The notes beneath the pieces were generated by a model that had not been told where the DNA came from, ran no database searches, and worked only from the letters and a program-made list of their open reading frames with translations. From the NCBI RefSeq assembly GCF_002706375.1, contig NZ_CP017706.1:2046001-2110000 (forward strand): DNA of 64,000 bases, read 5' to 3'. Position 1 is the stretch's first letter. The number at the start of each line of letters is the position of its first letter. The stretch is from Lactobacillus amylovorus DSM 20531. Lineage in GTDB: Bacteria > Bacillota > Bacilli > Lactobacillales > Lactobacillaceae. The position numbers were made by a program, and so were the translations under genes. Positions 29,375-38,667 of this stretch are shown here, piece after piece.

Positions 29375-30691
29375 ATGCCAAAAAATGTTACCGTAATTGG
29401 AGCGGGATTAGCCGGAAGTGAAGCTACTTGGCAATTAGCTAAGCGCGGAATCCATGTTGACCTCTATGAAATGCGTCCCAAGAAGGAAACGCCTGCACAT
29501 GAAACTGGCGAATTCGCTGAGCTTGTATGTACAAACTCAATGCGTTCCAACCAATTGTCAAATGCAGTTGGTCTTTTAAAAGAAGAAATGCGTCAGATGG
29601 ATTCATTGATCATGAAGGCTGCTGATAAGACTCAAGTTCCAGCAGGTGGCGCATTGGCTGTTGACCGTGACAGTTTTAGCAAGTATATTACCGACACGCT
29701 TCGCGGTCTTGATAATGTGACTGTTCATGAAGAAGAAATTACCGAAATTCCAGAAGATGGCATTACAGTTATCGCTACTGGTCCATTGACTAGCGATGCT
29801 TTAGCCGAAAAAATTCAAGAATTTTCTGGTACAGATAGTCTTCATTTCTTTGATGCTGCAGCTCCAATTGTGGCTGCGGACTCAATCGATATGGACATTG
29901 TTTACAAGAAGTCTCGTTATGACCGTGGTGAAGCTGCTTACCTGAACTGTCCAATGACTAAGGAACAATATGAAAAGTTCGCTCATGAATTGATTAATGC
30001 GGAAACTGCTCAACTTCACGGTTTTGAGAAAAATGACGTGTTTGAGGGATGCATGCCAATTGAAGTGATGGCTGCTCGTGGTGCCAAAACAATGTTGTTT
30101 GGTCCATTAAAGCCAGTAGGCTTGGAAGATCCTCATACTGGTGAAACTCCATATGCTGTAGTTCAATTGCGTCAAGATAATGCCGCTGCTTCAATGTACA
30201 ACATTGTTGGTTTTCAAACTCACTTGAAGTTTGGCGAACAAAAGCGTGTCTTCTCAATGATTCCAGGTCTTGAAAATGCTCGTTTCGTTCGCTATGGCAA
30301 GATGCACAGAAACACCTACATGGCTTCTCCAGATGTTTTAACAGCTAGCTATGAAGCTCAAAATAGACCAGGATTGTTCTTTGCTGGTCAAATGACTGGT
30401 GTCGAAGGTTATGTAGAAAGTGCCGGTAGTGGTTTAGTTGCCGGTATTAATGCAGCAAGGGAAGCATTAGGCGAAGAGACTGTTGCTTTTCCAAAGGATA
30501 CTGCATTAGGCTCAATGGCTAATTATATTACCACTACAAGTGCTAAGAATTTCCAACCAATGAATGCCAGCTTTGCTCTTTTGCCAGCTCTTGAAGGCAA
30601 GAAGATTCACAAAAAGCGTGAACGTCATGAAAAGATTAGTGAACGTGGCTTGGCTAGTTTAGATAAATTTAAGGCAGAAGTCCTAGACTAA
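29375..30691 (+). CDS. trmFO: tRNA m5U54 methyltransferase TrmFO, folate and FAD dependent
   Basis: A 438-residue flavoprotein that methylates U54 in the T loop of tRNA with methylenetetrahydrofolate as carbon donor. The FAD-binding motif [19 protein letters not shown] opens the protein; [36 protein letters not shown] and [20 protein letters not shown] are family blocks. The ATG at 29375 follows AAAGGTGA by 6 bases; the TTG just upstream is in frame but less likely. Placement between topA and xerC is the normal firmicute order. Confidence 0.96.
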   Translation: MPKNVTVIGAGLAGSEATWQLAKRGIHVDLYEMRPKKETPAHETGEFAELVCTNSMRSNQLSNAVGLLKEEMRQMDSLIMKAADKTQVPAGGALAVDRDSFSKYITDTLRGLDNVTVHEEEITEIPEDGITVIATGPLTSDALAEKIQEFSGTDSLHFFDAAAPIVAADSIDMDIVYKKSRYDRGEAAYLNCPMTKEQYEKFAHELINAETAQLHGFEKNDVFEGCMPIEVMAARGAKTMLFGPLKPVGLEDPHTGETPYAVVQLRQDNAAASMYNIVGFQTHLKFGEQKRVFSMIPGLENARFVRYGKMHRNTYMASPDVLTASYEAQNRPGLFFAGQMTGVEGYVESAGSGLVAGINAAREALGEETVAFPKDTALGSMANYITTTSAKNFQPMNASFALLPALEGKKIHKKRERHEKISERGLASLDKFKAEVLD

Positions 30692-31599
30692 TGAAAAATG
30701 ACATGGATGAACTAGATCAATTTATCTCTTACTTGCAATTTGAGCGGTACTATAGTAAAAAAACAATATCGTCTTATGCTACGGATCTGCATGAGGCAAA
30801 AAAGTTTTGGCAGGAAAACGGTGGCTTTGCAGGCTGGAAAAAGGTAACTGAACGCGATATTCAGATCTATATTCAGCACTTGGGCGACCGCAAGCTTGCC
30901 CGCAGCAGTCAAGCAAGACAAATGTCGAGTCTGCATTCGTTTTACCGTTTTTTGACTAGAAAACGGATCGTGAAAATAGATCCAACTCAGACAGTTGTCA
31001 TCAGACGTGGCGAAAAAAAGCTGCCGCAATTTTTCTACCAACCAGAGATCAAGCAAGTATTTGATTCTTTGCAAGGAGACAAGCCGCTAACTGTGCGCAA
31101 TCTGGCCTTGTTTGAACTGTTTTATGCAACGGGGATGCGGGTCAGCGAAGTTAGTGGCTTGACTTTGCCGCAGATTGATTTAGACTTGAAGACAATTTTA
31201 GTTCACGGGAAAGGCAACAAGGATCGTTATGTTGCTTTTGATGATCGAACTAAAAACTCCCTGCTTAATTATTTTAATAATGCTCGTCCGCGTTTACTAA
31301 AGGATAAAGATGAACAGCATGTTTTCTTGAGTAATCAAGGAAAAGCAATTAGTGATCGTGGAATTCAATATGTAATGCAAAAAACTTTTAATCAAGCAGG
31401 GATTAGTGGTAAAGTACATCCACATGAGTTGCGACACACGTTTGCAACGGCAATGCTAAATAACGGCGCTGATATGCGTAGCGTCCAAGAATTATTAGGA
31501 CACAGCAGTTTATCTGCAACTCAGATTTATACGCATGTGACTACAGCTCATCTAAAATCAGATTATGAAAAATATTTTCCTCGTAATAAAGAAAGTTGA
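30691..31599 (+). CDS. xerC: Tyrosine recombinase XerC
   Basis: A 302-residue recombinase, partner of XerD in dimer resolution at dif. Catalytic residues: Arg in ATGMRVSEVSGL, Lys region in HGKGNKDRY, HPHELRHTFATAMLNNGADM, LGHSSLSATQIYTHV with the tyrosine. The N-terminal domain includes RYYSKKTISSYATDL. The ATG overlaps the trmFO stop (TAATG), so translation may be coupled; no good ribosome site is seen. The trmFO-xerC-hslVU order identifies this copy as XerC rather than XerD. Confidence 0.93.
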   Translation: MKNDMDELDQFISYLQFERYYSKKTISSYATDLHEAKKFWQENGGFAGWKKVTERDIQIYIQHLGDRKLARSSQARQMSSLHSFYRFLTRKRIVKIDPTQTVVIRRGEKKLPQFFYQPEIKQVFDSLQGDKPLTVRNLALFELFYATGMRVSEVSGLTLPQIDLDLKTILVHGKGNKDRYVAFDDRTKNSLLNYFNNARPRLLKDKDEQHVFLSNQGKAISDRGIQYVMQKTFNQAGISGKVHPHELRHTFATAMLNNGADMRSVQELLGHSSLSATQIYTHVTTAHLKSDYEKYFPRNKES

Positions 31600-31608
31600 G
31601 GTTTAATA

Positions 31609-32133
31609 ATGACAACAATTTGTTCAGTAAGATTTAACGGCAAGACTGCTATTGCAGGTGATGGTCAAGTTACCTTAGGTGAAAAGGTAATTGCTAAGGC
31701 AACTGCAAGAAAGATTCGCAGAATTTACCATGACCGTGTAGTTATCGGTTTTGCTGGTGGTGTTGCTGATGCTGTAAGCTTGCAAGAAATGCTTGAAGGC
31801 AAGCTTGAAAGCTACAGCGGTGATTTACGTCGTGCTGCTGTTGAAATGGCACAAGATTGGCGTAAAGACCCAGCTTTGCAAAAATTGAATGCAATGCTAA
31901 TTGCGTTTAACGATAAAGACCTTCTACTTATCTCAGGTAATGGTGAGGTGCTTGAACCAGATGAAAATGTAGTAGCAATTGGTTCAGGTGGTAACTTTGC
32001 TCAAGCTGCTGCTATTGCGATGACTCGTCATGCTAAAGACATGAAGGCTGATGAAATTGCTCATGAAGCAGTTAAAATCGCATCAGGTATTGATGTATTT
32101 ACTGATGATAAAATTATTACTGACGAAATTTAG
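31609..32133 (+). CDS. hslV: ATP-dependent protease subunit HslV (ClpQ)
   Basis: A 174-residue proteasome-like peptidase that forms a double hexamer fed by HslU. After removal of Met the protein starts with threonine ([10 protein letters not shown]), so it has the usual Thr nucleophile rather than the Ser of Bacillus Clp[18 protein letters not shown] and [13 protein letters not shown] are family blocks. GAGG lies 8 bases before the ATG; hslU begins 11 bases after the stop. Confidence 0.95.
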   Translation: MTTICSVRFNGKTAIAGDGQVTLGEKVIAKATARKIRRIYHDRVVIGFAGGVADAVSLQEMLEGKLESYSGDLRRAAVEMAQDWRKDPALQKLNAMLIAFNDKDLLLISGNGEVLEPDENVVAIGSGGNFAQAAAIAMTRHAKDMKADEIAHEAVKIASGIDVFTDDKIITDEI

Positions 32134-32144
32134 GAGAAAAAATA

Positions 32145-33542
32145 ATGGCTATTAAGACTCCAAAAGAAATAGTTAGAATCTTAAATGAATATATTATTGG
32201 TCAAGATGAAGCAAAGAAGTCAGTAGCGATTGCACTTTACAACCGTTACCGTAGAATGCAACTTAACAAAGAGATGCAAAAGGAAATCACACCAAAGAAC
32301 TTGCTCATGGCAGGTCCTACTGGTGTAGGTAAAACAGAAATTGCTCGTCGTTTAGCAGATATTGTTGATGCACCTTTTGTTAAGGTTGAAGCAACTAAAT
32401 TTACTGAAGTTGGTTACGTTGGTCGTGACGTTGAATCAATGGTCCGCGATTTGGTCAGTGAAGCTGTTCGCATGGAAGAAAAGGAGCAATTTGAACGCGT
32501 AAAGCCACAAGCTACTAAAGAGGCAAATAAGCAATTGGTACGTCTTCTTGCACCTGGTGTTAAACGCGAAAATCGTGAAAGCCAAATGCAACAAATGCAA
32601 GACATGATGTCAATGCTGATGGGTGGCAACAACCAAAATAATAATGACGAAGAAGAAGTTACTGATGAAGTACGCAACCAAAGAATGGATGTTGCTGAAA
32701 AGTTGAACAAGGGACTTCTTGAAGATCGTGAAGTTACTATTGAAGTTGAACAAGCTCCTAAGGCAAACCCAATGAGCGACATGATGGGTCAAATGGGCAT
32801 GGACATGGGTTCAATGCTTAATGACATTATGCCAAAGAAGAAAGTTAAGCGTACCTTGCCAGTAAGAGAAGCACGTGAAGTCTTAATTCAAGAAGAATCA
32901 CGCAAGATGGTCGATTACGATACTATTTACCAAAGTGCGATAGAAAGAAGTCAAAACAACGGTATTATCTTTATTGACGAAATTGATAAGATTATTGCTG
33001 GTAACAAGCGTAATTCTGGTGAAGTTTCCCGTGAAGGTGTTCAAAGAGATATCTTGCCAATCGTTGAAGGTTCAACTGTAAACACTAAGTATGGTCCTGT
33101 TTCAACTGATCATATTCTCTTTATTGCCGCTGGTGCCTTTGCTGAAAGCAAGCCAAGTGATTTGATTCCTGAATTGCAAGGTCGTTTCCCAATCCGTGTT
33201 GAATTGAATGCTTTGACTAAGGATGATTTCGTAAAGATCTTGAAGGATCCACAAAACTCATTGCTTAAGCAATATGTTGCTTTAATGAAGGCCGATGGCA
33301 TTAAGTTAGTCTTCACTCAAGAAGCAGTTGACAAGATTGCTGAAATTGCCTTCAGTGTAAACCAAGGTACTGATAACATCGGTGCAAGACGTCTTTCAAC
33401 TATTCTTGAAAAGTTGCTTGAAGATGTTCTTTACGAAGGTCCTGACATGGAAATGGGTGAAATTACCATCACTGAAGCCTACGTTGAAGACAAGTTAGGC
33501 GATATCATTACTAATAAGGACTTAACTAAGTTTATCTTGTAG
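32145..33542 (+). CDS. hslU: HslU (ClpY) unfoldase ATPase subunit
   Basis: A 465-residue AAA+ ATPase that unfolds substrates for HslV. Walker A is [15 protein letters not shown] (near residue 55), Walker [11 protein letters not shown] (near residue 273), sensor and arginine blocks [12 protein letters not shown] and [10 protein letters not shown]. The inserted I domain (about residues 110-245) contains Met/Gln/Asn-rich runs such as [14 protein letters not shown], expected of a flexible substrate-gating domain. GGAG lies 8 bases before the ATG. A strong terminator follows, ending the ylqF-to-hslU gene run. Confidence 0.96.
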   Translation: MAIKTPKEIVRILNEYIIGQDEAKKSVAIALYNRYRRMQLNKEMQKEITPKNLLMAGPTGVGKTEIARRLADIVDAPFVKVEATKFTEVGYVGRDVESMVRDLVSEAVRMEEKEQFERVKPQATKEANKQLVRLLAPGVKRENRESQMQQMQDMMSMLMGGNNQNNNDEEEVTDEVRNQRMDVAEKLNKGLLEDREVTIEVEQAPKANPMSDMMGQMGMDMGSMLNDIMPKKKVKRTLPVREAREVLIQEESRKMVDYDTIYQSAIERSQNNGIIFIDEIDKIIAGNKRNSGEVSREGVQRDILPIVEGSTVNTKYGPVSTDHILFIAAGAFAESKPSDLIPELQGRFPIRVELNALTKDDFVKILKDPQNSLLKQYVALMKADGIKLVFTQEAVDKIAEIAFSVNQGTDNIGARRLSTILEKLLEDVLYEGPDMEMGEITITEAYVEDKLGDIITNKDLTKFIL

Positions 33543-33547
33543 AAATT

Positions 33548-33575
33548 AAAAAGCAGTCTGTTGACTGCTTTTTTT
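33548..33575 (+). terminator. Rho-independent terminator of hslVU
   Basis: AAAAAGCAGTC pairs with GACTGCTTTTT around TGTT, followed by more T. Confidence 0.92.
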
Positions 33576-33611
33576 CTTGGCTAAAATTTGCTCTAACTTA
33601 TCGGGTCATTA

Positions 33612-33620
33612 TGTTAGAAT
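33612..33620 (+). promoter_or_regulatory. Candidate extended -10 promoter for the aldose epimerase-like gene
   Basis: TGTTAGAAT is an extended -10 element about 60 bases before the start codon; no good -35 is seen at the right distance. Confidence 0.35.
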
Positions 33621-33681
33621 AGAGTAAAAGCGATTACATTCCGATTTTTGTTATTTGATTTGATAGGTAGGGATAAATAGT

Positions 33682-34578
33682 ATGGATTATACAATTGAAA
33701 ATAATATGATCAAAGTGGTTATCTCAGACCACGGTGCAGAAATTCAGAGCGTAAAAGGCGTTCATACTGGTGAAGAATATATGTGGCAAGCTGATCCTGA
33801 AATTTGGGGCAGACATGCACCTATTCTTTTCCCAATTGTTGGTCGTTTAAAGAACGATGAATACACATATAAAGGCAAGACTTATCACATGGGTCAACAC
33901 GGTTTTGCTAGAAACTGTGACTTTGAAGTTGAAAATCATACTCAAGAAAGCATTACTTTCTTATTAAAGGACAACGAAGAAACACGCAAGATTTACCCAT
34001 TCAAGTTTGAATTCAGAGTTAACTACAACTTGATGAATAACTTGCTTGAAGAAAACTTCGGTGTTGTTAACAAATCCGATGAAACAATGATCTTCGGTGT
34101 TGGTGGCCACCCAGGCTTCAATTTACCAACTAAGAACGGTGAAAAGAAGGAAGACTACTACTTCGACATGCACCCATCAGTAGCACGTGTTAGAATTCCT
34201 CTTAAGGATGCTAGCCTTGATTGGGAAAACCGTTCATTGGCTTCAACCGATAGTATGATTGGATTGAGCGACGACTTATTTAAGAACGATGCCTTAATTT
34301 ATGAATTGCACGGACGTGATAATAAAGTTTCACTTAGAACTGACAAGAGCAAGTTCCACATTAATGTTTGGACTAGAAACGCTCCATTCGTTGGTATTTG
34401 GTCACAATATCCAAAGACTGCAAATTATGTCTGCATCGAACCATGGTGGGGTATCGCAGACCGTAATGATGCGGACGGCAAATTGGAAGATAAATATGGC
34501 ATGAATCACTTGGAACCAGGCAAGGAATTCCAAGCAGGGTTCAGTATTACTTACCACTCAGATTCAGATCCTGAATAA
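33682..34578 (+). CDS. Aldose 1-epimerase family protein (LacX-like)
   Basis: A 298-residue protein of the GalM superfamily, closest in appearance to the LacX/YeaD-like group rather than true mutarotases. GRHAPILFPIVGRLKND, HGFARNCDFEV and VGGHPGFNLP are the conserved blocks with the histidines of the sugar-binding site; WGIADRNDADG near the end carries an acidic loop. It probably acts on sugar anomers or sugar phosphates in the cytoplasm; the substrate is unknown. It stands alone between two terminators. Confidence 0.85.
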   Translation: MDYTIENNMIKVVISDHGAEIQSVKGVHTGEEYMWQADPEIWGRHAPILFPIVGRLKNDEYTYKGKTYHMGQHGFARNCDFEVENHTQESITFLLKDNEETRKIYPFKFEFRVNYNLMNNLLEENFGVVNKSDETMIFGVGGHPGFNLPTKNGEKKEDYYFDMHPSVARVRIPLKDASLDWENRSLASTDSMIGLSDDLFKNDALIYELHGRDNKVSLRTDKSKFHINVWTRNAPFVGIWSQYPKTANYVCIEPWWGIADRNDADGKLEDKYGMNHLEPGKEFQAGFSITYHSDSDPE

Positions 34579-34587
34579 TATGAACTA

Positions 34588-34618
34588 TAAGGCGTTTAAA
34601 TTTTTAAACGTCTTTTTT
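34588..34618 (+). terminator. Rho-independent terminator
   Basis: GCGTTTAAA and TTTAAACGT pair with almost no loop and are followed by six T. Confidence 0.75.
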
Positions 34619-34674
34619 CGTGTTCAATTTCACCTAAAAATGTATATTTGTAAGGAAAAGAAAAGGGTGGAAAT

Positions 34675-35947
34675 ATGAATGAGAATAAGATAGTTGATCT
34701 ACTAGTCAAATACAAGCAGTTAACTTTTATTAAAATATTACAGCAAACGATGGTCTCGATCTTTCCGTTTGCCTTAATTGGAACATATTGCTGGGCCTTA
34801 GCTAATAGTTTTTTAACGACTAATAGTTTCTTTGGGCGTTTAACCAACATTATTAAGTGGTTTCCAGCACATAATTTTGCTAGTGCAATCGTTAGCGATG
34901 TAAGTTTAGCGACAACCGGCGTTTTAGCGCTCTATGCGGCTTTTATTAGTGCCGAGTTAACTATCTATGCGCCATTATGGTAAAAATTCGAATATCGTAG
35001 GCGTAGCGAGCGTTGCATCGTATATTTTGATGTTTATTCATACGATCCGTAATACGCAGCAGTATGAAATGAATTATTATAATGCCACATGGTTTATTTT
35101 CGGGATCATTGTTGGTTATTTTGTAGGTTGGGTATTTGCCAAATTTGGCCACGATATACCAGAGATTAAGGATAGAGACCTCGTTAAAACGATTATCGTT
35201 AATATCAAACCACTGCTGATTGTTTTAGCTTGTGCGCTAGTTATTCACTTGGGCTTTGCTACATACAGGCAATACCAGATGGACAGAATAGTTGCTCAAA
35301 GCGTGTCGACAGTAGCTAACCAACATAGTAGTTATGGTTTGTCGATTTTAATTTCATTGATCACTACTTTTACGATTTGGTTAGGATATGCTGGTACTTT
35401 AAACTTTAGCAGCAATATTTTTGGTAATGAATCAATTGCCAATTTGTCATATGCCCTATCGCATAAGACACCTTGGAACATTCCTTATCCATATACTTTG
35501 CAATCACTTTTCAATGGCTTTGGAGGAATTGGTGGTGTAGGAGCTACCTTGGCCTTAGTTATTGCTTTGATTTTGTTTAGTAATAAAAAACAAAAAAGAG
35601 CAATTGCAATGAGAAGTTCCGTACCAGTATTCTTTAATGTTAATTTCTCACTGGTAGTCGGTATTCCAACAATCTTGAATCCTATTTATGTCATTCCATT
35701 TGTTTTAAGTCCAATTGTTAATATGCTTTTGGGCAGTATCGCCATTTGGATTAAATTGTTCCCACCATTGGTTTATCCAGTTCCAGACGGTACGCCAGGA
35801 ATTTTAGCACCATTGATGGGAACAGGAGGTAATGTCGTAGCTTTAATTTATACGATTTTCATTTTAATAGTAGATGTCTTAATCTATGTACCTTTTGTTA
35901 AGTTAGATAATCAAGTAGCTAATAAATACGAGGCAAGTTTAAAATGA
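34675..35947 (+). pseudogene. PTS sugar transporter EIIC, cellobiose/lactose type, split by a frameshift
   Basis: The first part (34675-34983) encodes helices such as TMVSIFPFALIGTYCWALA; the second part (34961-35947, next frame) continues with RHYGKNSNIVGVASVASYILMF and carries NPIYVIPFVLSPIVNMLLG and TPGILAPLMGTGGN, typical of the LacE/CelB IIC family. Joined, they give about 423 residues, the normal length. The frames overlap only between 34961 and 34983, so a one-base insertion there (dropping one base of ACTATCTATG restores one frame) is the simplest cause. GGGTGG precedes the ATG at 34675. No EIIA or EIIB gene is adjacent. A sequencing error is possible. Confidence 0.8.
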
Positions 35948-36801
35948 GAAAATATAAAAGATGGCTTTACCCAATATTGATTTTAGTGGCAACTATTGTT
36001 TGTGCGATTCCGGCCGCAGTTTATGCTAATCAAAATGCTAATAAATTACAGATGCGGCGTGATTCACGCATGTCACCAGTAATTATGATTCCAGGGAGTT
36101 CTGCTTCAGTAAATCGTTTTGATACTTTGGTGCAAAAAATCAATCAAAGAGATCGTGAAAACCATAGTTTGCTTAAAGTCTATTTTAAAGAAAATGGCCA
36201 GATGATTTTTACTGGAAGAATTAGACGTAACGACAATGAACCATTTATTGTTGTCGGCTTCCAGAATAATCATGATGGCTATAGCAATATTAAGAAGCAA
36301 GCCCGCTGGTTTAATATGGCTTTTAATGAACTGAAGCGGCGCTATAATTTCAATAACTTCAAGGCAGTAGGGCACTCCAATGGTGGTTTGATTTATACTG
36401 CATTTTTGGAAAATTACTTTAATACTACAAGTAATCGTTTGATCAGAATCAAGGTTTTGATGACAATCGGTTCACCATATAACTTTGCGGAAACGTCAAA
36501 CCGTCCTACGCAAATGCTCAAAGACTTTATTAAAAACAGAAAGAAACTGCCTAGTTATTTGACGATGTATTCAGTCGCTGGGACGAAGAATTACGTGGCT
36601 GATGGGATTGTTCCTGTTTCTAGTGTAGAAGCCGGAAAATACATCTATCAAGGTGCTGTGAAGCACTATACGCAGATTACGGTAACAGGACGCTTAGCCC
36701 AACACTCGGAACTTCCACAAAACAACCAAGTGCTGCAGTTGATTGAAGAATATGTTTTGAATAATAATCATCGAGGCAGAGGTCCAGCACCAAGGAATTA
36801 G
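35944..36801 (+). CDS. Secreted or anchored alpha/beta hydrolase (DUF915 type)
   Basis: A 285-residue protein with an N-terminal membrane segment (RWLYPILILVATIVCAIPAAVYA) that may be a signal peptide or anchor, followed by an alpha/beta hydrolase fold. The nucleophile elbow is GHSNGG (Ser near residue 144); Asp in VADGIVP and His in AQHSELP complete the probable triad. The oxyanion-region motif is VIMIPGSSAS. DUF915 hydrolases are widespread in lactobacilli with unknown substrates. The start overlaps the PTS IIC stop by 4 bases (ATGA), so translation here may depend on reading through the broken upstream gene. Confidence 0.85.
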   Translation: MRKYKRWLYPILILVATIVCAIPAAVYANQNANKLQMRRDSRMSPVIMIPGSSASVNRFDTLVQKINQRDRENHSLLKVYFKENGQMIFTGRIRRNDNEPFIVVGFQNNHDGYSNIKKQARWFNMAFNELKRRYNFNNFKAVGHSNGGLIYTAFLENYFNTTSNRLIRIKVLMTIGSPYNFAETSNRPTQMLKDFIKNRKKLPSYLTMYSVAGTKNYVADGIVPVSSVEAGKYIYQGAVKHYTQITVTGRLAQHSELPQNNQVLQLIEEYVLNNNHRGRGPAPRN

Positions 36802-36808
36802 ATAAAAC

Positions 36809-36846
36809 AAAAGACGATTGTTCAACTAGAACAGTCGCCTTTTTTA
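36809..36846. terminator. Bidirectional terminator
   Basis: AAGACGATTGTTC and GAACAGTCGCCTT pair with two mismatches around AACTA, with an A run before and a T run after; the genes on either side are convergent. Confidence 0.75.
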
Positions 36847-37653
36847 GTCTAATTTAAAATCTTCGGTTTCAACATAAAGAGTCATATTCTTACGATAATA
36901 GGTAAGTGATTTAAGGGTGATGCGTAAAGTCTTCAATATCTGGTTATCAGACAGCTGGTGATCAGAAAGAATCGAATAAACGAAGCTCATACGCAATTTA
37001 TGCGTTGTTAGCTGCATCCCAATTATTTGTCTGTCAGGTGCAATTCTCTGATTGATATTGAAGTCTGAGGCGTAGGGCTCACCATTTTTACGAGCAAAAA
37101 TATAAGGATCAGCACTTTTGGAATAATCAGTATGATCTTTGATATATTGCTTAACTTCATCATTATCTACGTGCTTAAGCAAATCATTGGTTTTTAAAAC
37201 AACGATTTCTTTTGGTTTGAATCCAGCCGCAATGGCCGCCATCATTCTTACGGTTTCGGGATGAATATCCTTAATTTTGATTAAATCAGGCAAATAGGGC
37301 ATCCAATTGATAATATATTTTTGCTTGCGATCAAATTTATTGCCACGCAGACTTAAGAGCGGATAGGTGATGATATAGTCGTATTCACTTAAGAAAACAA
37401 AGTACATCTTAATGTGACTCAGGTATTTGTTAACTGTGTTGCTTTTGAAATGCAGTTTAGTTTCAAGAGAAGCCAAAAAATTGCGGATGTCACCAGCTCT
37501 AACATCGTTGACATTTGCATCTGAATCAACGTTAGCCGCATAGTAATTCCAAAAAGTCGTAACGGATTTATCTGCTAGAGAAATGGTTGAATCGGCTAGT
37601 TTTTTCTTTTGCTTACAATACGTGCGGAATTCTTTTTCATAAGGAAAATTCAT
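36844..37653 (-). CDS. Tyrosine recombinase-like protein lacking catalytic residues
   Basis: A 269-residue protein built like XerC/XerD: an N-terminal SAM-like DNA-binding domain (STISLADKSVTTFWNYYA, NTVNKYLSHIKMYFVFLSEYDYI) and a reduced catalytic domain. The first catalytic Arg is replaced by Lys (AAGFKPKEI where XerD has ATGMRVSEL), HxxR is kept (THKLRMSF), the late His is lost (LRITLKSLTYYRKN against LGHS..TTQIY) while a tyrosine pair remains. It is unlikely to be an active recombinase but may still bind DNA. AAAGGGTGAG lies 6 bases before the ATG at 37653; upstream ATGs lack ribosome sites. It is divergent from the fluoride riboswitch. Confidence 0.75.
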   Translation of the reverse strand: MNFPYEKEFRTYCKQKKKLADSTISLADKSVTTFWNYYAANVDSDANVNDVRAGDIRNFLASLETKLHFKSNTVNKYLSHIKMYFVFLSEYDYIITYPLLSLRGNKFDRKQKYIINWMPYLPDLIKIKDIHPETVRMMAAIAAGFKPKEIVVLKTNDLLKHVDNDEVKQYIKDHTDYSKSADPYIFARKNGEPYASDFNINQRIAPDRQIIGMQLTTHKLRMSFVYSILSDHQLSDNQILKTLRITLKSLTYYRKNMTLYVETEDFKLD

Positions 37654-37717
37654 TGTGCTCACCCTTTCTTTTGGATTAATTATATCATTTTCAAGTATAT
37701 TGTTACTAAATTTGCAC

Positions 37718-37746
37718 TTGAATGATTTTGGTGATTGTTGTATATT
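37718..37746 (+). promoter_or_regulatory. Promoter of the fluoride riboswitch-crcB unit
   Basis: TTGAAT (37718-37723) and TATATT (37741-37746) with a 17-base spacer, and TG before the -10. The start of transcription would fall near 37753, just before the aptamer. Confidence 0.6.
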
Positions 37747-37763
37747 CAATATGTTAATTAAAT

Positions 37764-37809
37764 AGGTGATGACGTTCACCATTAACCGAGAAATCTAATG
37801 ACGTCTACT
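37764..37809 (+). ncRNA. Fluoride riboswitch (crcB motif)
   Basis: GGTGATGACGTTCACC followed by ATTAACCGAG, then CTAATGACGTCTAC matches the fluoride aptamer pattern (GGnGATGnnGTTC, AACCG, TGATGACnnCTAC). It precedes two crcB genes and its 3' end overlaps the 5' arm of a terminator hairpin, so fluoride binding should prevent termination. Confidence 0.92.
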
Positions 37810-37841
37810 TTGTCCCATAGGGGTAGAGTAGGCGTTTTTTG
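37800..37841 (+). terminator. Fluoride riboswitch terminator
   Basis: CGTCTACTTTGTCCC pairs with GGGTAGAGTAGGCG and is followed by TTTTTTG. The left arm contains the 3' strand of the aptamer, giving mutually exclusive folds. Confidence 0.85.
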
Positions 37842-37857
37842 TTTGGAGGAATTGTAT

Positions 37858-38247
37858 TTGTCTACGAAAATTAGTAACTATATTAGTGTGGCATTTTTCG
37901 CTTTCTTTGGCGGAGTGGCACGTGCAAGTTTAAATGCTGGTTTTAGCTTTTATGGTACTTTCTGGGGAAATATTATTGGCTGCTTTTTATTAGCATTTTT
38001 CACGTATTTCTTTATGGAATTTAAAACAATGTACCAATGGTTGACGGTTGGATTAGGTACCGGCTTTGTTGGAGCCTTTACGACTTTTTCAACTTTTAAT
38101 TTGGATATCTTGAAAAATATTCAGGCTAATTTGCCTGGTACGGCATTAATTTACTTTTTGGCATCGATCGTCTTTGGCTTTTTTTTCGCTTATTTAGGCA
38201 TGGGCGTTGGTAAAGCTGTAGGTCAGTTATTGAGAAGGGAAGATTAA
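37858..38247 (+). CDS. crcB: Fluoride channel subunit CrcB (first copy)
   Basis: A 129-residue protein with four membrane helices of the Fluc family, which forms fluoride-export channels as dimers. [28 protein letters not shown] and [15 protein letters not shown] hold the fluoride-coordinating Asn and Phe positions. I choose the TTG at 37858, 7 bases after GGAGGA; no ATG is available except one at 37798 inside the terminator. With the next gene it probably forms the heterodimeric Fluc type common in firmicutes. The fluoride riboswitch upstream supports the function. Confidence 0.9.
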   Translation: MSTKISNYISVAFFAFFGGVARASLNAGFSFYGTFWGNIIGCFLLAFFTYFFMEFKTMYQWLTVGLGTGFVGAFTTFSTFNLDILKNIQANLPGTALIYFLASIVFGFFFAYLGMGVGKAVGQLLRRED

Positions 38248-38248
38248 G

Positions 38249-38626
38249 TTGAATTTATTATTAGCTGGTATTGGAGCATCAATTGGTGCCATGATTCGGT
38301 ATGCAATCACTAATTATGGTAAAAAGCACTGGGAATGGATCGGCAAAAAGTTTACTAATTTGCCTATCCCAACTTTGTTTATTAATTTAACAGGTGCCTT
38401 TATTTTAGGTTTTGTATTTGGCATTAAAGCAAATGTCTTTATTTATGCTGTTGTAGGGACTGGTGTTTTAGGAGGTTACACTACTTTTTCAACCATGAAT
38501 ACGGAATTAGTTGAATTATATAGAAGCAAAAATTATCGTGGACTAGTTTTCTACGCACTAGCATCATACATAGGCGGTGTAGTTCTAGTATTTCTAGGAT
38601 ATTACTTGGGTCATATTTTTGCATAG
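38249..38626 (+). CDS. crcB: Fluoride channel subunit CrcB (second copy)
   Basis: A 125-residue Fluc subunit with four helices. GIGASIGAMIRYAITNYG, TLFINLTGAFILGFVFG and GVLGGYTTFSTMNTELVEL are the family blocks; FINLTGAF carries the pore Asn. It starts at TTG, one base after the stop of the first copy, with GAGAAGGGA 10 bases upstream. The two subunits differ clearly in sequence, as expected for a heterodimer with inverted topology. A bidirectional terminator follows. Confidence 0.92.
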   Translation: MNLLLAGIGASIGAMIRYAITNYGKKHWEWIGKKFTNLPIPTLFINLTGAFILGFVFGIKANVFIYAVVGTGVLGGYTTFSTMNTELVELYRSKNYRGLVFYALASYIGGVVLVFLGYYLGHIFA

Positions 38627-38662
38627 AAAAAGCATCTTTGCGTTTTGCAAGGATGCCTTTTT
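38627..38662. terminator. Bidirectional terminator between crcB and pepV
   Basis: GCATCTTTGC pairs with GCAAGGATGC around GTTTT; A run before, T run after. Confidence 0.9.
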
Positions 38663-38667
38663 GATTA

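Noticed and set aside
30712..31074. Minus-strand ORF of 120 codons opposite xerC
   Set aside because: Within a conserved recombinase gene, no ribosome site, no recognisable domain.
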